From an uncultured bacterium (GTDB lineage Bacteria; Patescibacteriota; Minisyncoccia; Phycocordibacterales; UBA9973): a stretch of 15,983 bases of DNA. This document shows, piece after piece, positions 13,368 to 15,983 of this stretch (positions are counted from its first letter, which is position 1; each line of letters opens with the position of its first letter). A program made the position numbers and the translations under genes. The notes below the pieces were generated by a model. That model saw only the letters and a program-made list of their open reading frames with translations. It was not told the DNA's origin and did no database searches. The stretch spans positions 1-15,983 of the forward strand of contig CAIOXR010000002.1 of NCBI GenBank assembly GCA_903862375.1. Reading direction: 5' to 3'.

Positions 13368-14783
13368 TTAATCTTTAAACTTTAAGCTATCATACTTGAT
13401 ATCTTTCTCGTGATCATATATGGGTAAAGGATACTCACCATTGAATGCTGATAAGCAAAACTTTTCTTTGGGTATACCTGTCGCTTCTACCATCCCATCT
13501 ATAGAAAGGAAAGACAACGAAGTAGCTCCTATATACTCACAAGTTTCTTTTATAGTTTTCTGTGATGATATCAGATTCTCTTGCTTGGGTGTGTCGATAC
13601 CATAAAAGTCTGGGAATTTCACAGGAGCAGAACAGACAAGAAAGTGGACTTCTTTTGCTCCAGCTTCAAAGAACATTTTCACTATCTGTTTTGATGTATT
13701 ACCGCGGACTATCGAATCATCTATGATTCCTATACTCTTACCAGCGACTAAACTTTTAAGAACAGTCAATTTCATTTTAATTTTCTGCTCACGATTTGCT
13801 TGAGTAGGTTCGATAAAAGTCCGATTAATATATCTATTCTTATTCAAAGCCATTTCGAAAGGGATACCAGATGCTTGTGAGTAACCAATAGCAGAAGGAA
13901 TAGCGGTTTCAGGTACTGGGACTATCACATCGATCTTGGATTTATTCTTCATTTTAGAATTTTCTCTATATAATATTTTTCCGAAGTTCTTACGAACTTC
14001 ATATACATACTGTCCAAGTATCTGACAATCATGACGTGAGAAATATACGAATTCAAATATATCAAACTTGGGATCTACCTTTGCTAAAATTTTACTTTTA
14101 ATTCCACTCTTACTTATCGTTACCATTTCTCCAGGAAGTATCTCTCTTAAGAAATGAGAACCTACAGTTCGAAGACCACAAGTCTCAGAAGCCACTGCCA
14201 CTTCTTTCCCATTCTTACCCATTACAAGCGGACGTATGCCTCGAGGATCCCTGATAGCTACTAGCTCATCCTTCGATAAAGCTACGCAAGAGAATGCTCC
14301 TGTAAAAAGTGGGTACGCTTTCTCTATAGATTTGGATAATGATAAACCATTATCTACATAGTACCCTATAGCTTTAGCCATAAGCTCTGAGTCGGAATTA
14401 TCTTTAAAATATACTTTTTTACTTTTCAAGAAAGTTTCTAAATCTTTTGTATTTGGTAAATTCCCATTATGTGCAAAAGCGATATTGTTACTGACTACTA
14501 TAGGTTGTGCATGTTTTGATCCTGTGCCACGTGAAGTAGAGTAGCGATTATGTCCGATAGCGGCAAAACCCAAAAGACTATCCATAATCTTTTCATTATA
14601 TACTTGACTTACTAACCCAGTCCCCTTATGGCAATACATCTGTTTCCCATCTGTAGAGACTATACCTGTCTGCTCTTGTCCTCTATGTTGTAAAGCAAAT
14701 AAACCAAAGTAAGCCTGACGAGAAGCTATACTAGGAGCATTAAAAATACCAAAAACTGCACACTTTTCGTTTAAATCTTTCAT
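13368..14783 (-). CDS. purF: Amidophosphoribosyltransferase (glutamine PRPP amidotransferase)
   Basis: PurF commits PRPP to purine synthesis. The 471-aa protein starts with a 7-residue segment before Cys8 (KCAVFGIF). Cys8 is the expected N-terminal nucleophile of the Ntn glutaminase domain after propeptide removal. Other glutaminase landmarks are ALQHRGQEQTG (30-40), GHNRYST (77-83) and AHNGNL (104-109). The phosphoribosyltransferase domain has KNRYINRTFI and the PRPP loop GIIDDSIVRGNTS (352-364). Cysteines that bind the Fe-S cluster in B. subtilis PurF are mostly absent here: IFEFVYFSR, FPDFYGID and FCLSAFNGEYP keep only one. It is therefore probably the cluster-free type. The start codon overlaps the purQ stop (ATGA), implying translational coupling, and purN follows after 2 bases. 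Confidence 0.96.
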   Translation of the reverse strand: MKDLNEKCAVFGIFNAPSIASRQAYFGLFALQHRGQEQTGIVSTDGKQMYCHKGTGLVSQVYNEKIMDSLLGFAAIGHNRYSTSRGTGSKHAQPIVVSNNIAFAHNGNLPNTKDLETFLKSKKVYFKDNSDSELMAKAIGYYVDNGLSLSKSIEKAYPLFTGAFSCVALSKDELVAIRDPRGIRPLVMGKNGKEVAVASETCGLRTVGSHFLREILPGEMVTISKSGIKSKILAKVDPKFDIFEFVYFSRHDCQILGQYVYEVRKNFGKILYRENSKMKNKSKIDVIVPVPETAIPSAIGYSQASGIPFEMALNKNRYINRTFIEPTQANREQKIKMKLTVLKSLVAGKSIGIIDDSIVRGNTSKQIVKMFFEAGAKEVHFLVCSAPVKFPDFYGIDTPKQENLISSQKTIKETCEYIGATSLSFLSIDGMVEATGIPKEKFCLSAFNGEYPLPIYDHEKDIKYDSLKFKD

Positions 14784-15538
14784 CTTTTAAAATAATTAAT
14801 TGCGTTTTTAAATAAAATAATTCCATCTCCTTCCTTTTTTATTATACCTTTTATTTTCTTATCTTGCCAAAGTGGTGAATGGTGGAAGAATTGTGCCCTC
14901 TCAGGATGTGGCATCATACCCAATACTCGCCCATTCTTACTTAAAACAGAAGCGATATCAAACTTTGCTCCATTAGGATTTGCTTCAAGATTTTGGAATT
15001 TACAAATATCACCTTTTGTATAAGTGAAAGCAATCTGCTTATTCTTTTGCATATCTTTATACTCTTTTGAAGTTATCAAATATTTACCTTCGCCATGAGC
15101 TATAGGTAAAGAAATGCTTTTTATACCACTTAGCCATGGACTCTTCCCTTCACACTTCAGATCTACCCACCTATCTATATACTGACCATTCTTATTATGT
15201 GTCAAAGCTCCTGGTAAAATACTCATAGAAGTCAAAATCTGGAAACCATTACAAATACCTATAACTAAAGTATCTCGAGAAAGGAATTCTTGTAATTCCT
15301 TTGCCAAATGATTCTTAAACTTATTCGCATAAGCTTTACCACTACCTGTATCATCCCCATAAGAAAATCCTCCAGGGAAAACGAGTATTTGATACTGTGA
15401 CAGCATTTCTGGTTTTAAAATAAGATCATTTATATGCACTATGTGTGCATCTCCTCCTACACTATCAAAAGCAAACTTCGTTTCTTCTTCACAATTTAGC
15501 CCATATCCTGACATTATTATAACTTTAGGTTTTTTCAT
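14780..15538 (-). CDS. purQ: Phosphoribosylformylglycinamidine synthase, glutaminase subunit
   Basis: PurQ supplies ammonia from glutamine to FGAM synthase. The 252-aa class I glutamine amidotransferase shows GYGLNCEEET (11-20), FPGGFSYGDD (54-63), nucleophile Cys96 in GICNGFQIL (94-102), AHGEG (147-151) and the His211-Glu213 pair in MMPHPER (208-214). It is about 25 aa longer than B. subtilis PurQ (about 227 aa). The GYGLNCEEET start resembles the glutaminase region of some PurL proteins. The synthetase partner PurL and the small PurS are not in this window. They must be outside it, for example beyond the right edge or at another locus. It overlaps purF by 4 bases and lies 58 A/T-rich bases after the zinc-ribbon gene. 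Confidence 0.92.
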   Translation of the reverse strand: MKKPKVIIMSGYGLNCEEETKFAFDSVGGDAHIVHINDLILKPEMLSQYQILVFPGGFSYGDDTGSGKAYANKFKNHLAKELQEFLSRDTLVIGICNGFQILTSMSILPGALTHNKNGQYIDRWVDLKCEGKSPWLSGIKSISLPIAHGEGKYLITSKEYKDMQKNKQIAFTYTKGDICKFQNLEANPNGAKFDIASVLSKNGRVLGMMPHPERAQFFHHSPLWQDKKIKGIIKKEGDGIILFKNAINYFKR

Positions 15539-15596
15539 TTTATTTTCTTTTAATTATTTTATCGACTTTATTAAATACTTAATTATTAATTCTTAT

Positions 15597-15983
15597 TTAA
15601 TACACCTCCTGCTGATAACACTTCTCACAGTATACTATCTCCGGTCTATCTGGAGAATACGAAGTCTCAAAGGTATTAGTACAACCTTCTTTCATACAGG
15701 ATCTATGCCAGAGTTTACGAGGAGGACGAAGAGATATTCTTTCCAAGTAGCGACAGTTTGGACATTTTCTTGGTATTGATATATTCAATTTTTTATATAT
15801 TTCTAATTCTTGGTCTACTATATTAAAGTTTCTATCACAAGATATACATCTTAATATTTCTTTAGTTATATCATTATTTATATCTAAAATTGAGTCTGGT
15901 AAATCATTTGTCTGAATAGTCTCTTCTCCCTTTCGAATTTTTATATCATCTTGCCAATTGAAGTTATTTTTAACTGCTTCTTC
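15597..15983 (-). CDS. Zinc-ribbon protein of the Parcubacteria type, C-terminal part (cut by the window edge)
   Basis: The frame is open from the stop at 15597-15599 to the window edge, giving 128 visible codons. A TTG at 15788 has been taken as a start by simple ORF logic, but conserved sequence continues upstream (ILRCISCDRNFNIV, then QELEIYKKLNISIPRKCPNC), so the true start lies outside. Cysteines form pairs: CISC, CPNC, then C...C in SCMKEGC and CEKC near the end, enough for two zinc sites. The tail with RPPRKLWHRSC, FETSYSPDRPEIVYC and EKCYQQEVY is a family I know as a recurrent C-terminal zinc-binding domain in Parcubacteria, of unknown role. It precedes purQ on the same strand and may be co-transcribed with it. 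No link to purine chemistry can be claimed. Confidence 0.85.
   Translation of the reverse strand, partial: EEAVKNNFNWQDDIKIRKGEETIQTNDLPDSILDINNDITKEILRCISCDRNFNIVDQELEIYKKLNISIPRKCPNCRYLERISLRPPRKLWHRSCMKEGCTNTFETSYSPDRPEIVYCEKCYQQEVY

Noticed and set aside
1..15983. CRISPR arrays, tRNA or rRNA genes, insertion sequences
   Set aside because: No regularly spaced repeats, no tRNA cloverleaf in the gaps, no rRNA-like sequence and no transposase-like reading frame were seen on either strand.

Overview
The window is a dense purine-nucleotide biosynthesis locus from an AT-rich bacterium that uses the standard code (TGG for Trp, TGA as a stop). The partial gene at the right edge encodes a C-terminal zinc-ribbon type that I associate with Parcubacteria/Paceibacteria (Candidate Phyla Radiation, Patescibacteria). 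That is the main taxonomic clue; the assignment is an inference. Gene junctions are almost pure A/T and show no clear Shine-Dalgarno sequences. If the host is a CPR bacterium, a nearly complete de novo purine pathway is notable, because most members lack one.

There are three blocks. (1) Minus strand, read right to left from 7448 to 15: a small unknown gene with its own apparent promoter and terminator, then guaA, a 155-bp gap holding a structured RNA leader, then purH, purE, purM, purC and purB packed with gaps of 3 to 37 bases. (2) Plus strand, 7571 to 10393: guaB and purA, divergent from block 1. (3) Minus strand, 15983 to 11335: the zinc-ribbon gene (cut by the window edge), purQ, purF, purN and purD. 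purA and purD converge.

Between purA and purD lies a roughly 0.93-kb accessory segment (10391-11317). It has a long inverted repeat, a textbook promoter (TTGACA, 17 bases, TGC-TATACT), a hairpin leader, a low-GC gene for a small putative lipoprotein of unknown function, and a strong terminator. It is bounded by an exact 16-bp direct repeat (10391-10406 and 11318-11333). The left copy starts at the purA stop codon and the right copy ends one base before the purD stop codon. Removing one repeat plus the segment would leave purA and purD converging with a gap of about 14 bases. This is the most interesting structure in the window.

Pathway: PurF starts from PRPP. PurD, PurN, PurQ (the glutaminase part of FGAM synthase), PurM, PurE, PurC, PurB and PurH then lead to IMP. 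PurA (with PurB) makes AMP; GuaB and GuaA make GMP. Not in the window are purL and purS (the rest of FGAM synthase) and purK. PurE has class I motifs, so a PurK would normally be expected elsewhere. The other main observation is the predicted long-stem, multi-hairpin leader upstream of purH, which fits no purine-related riboswitch consensus that I could recall.
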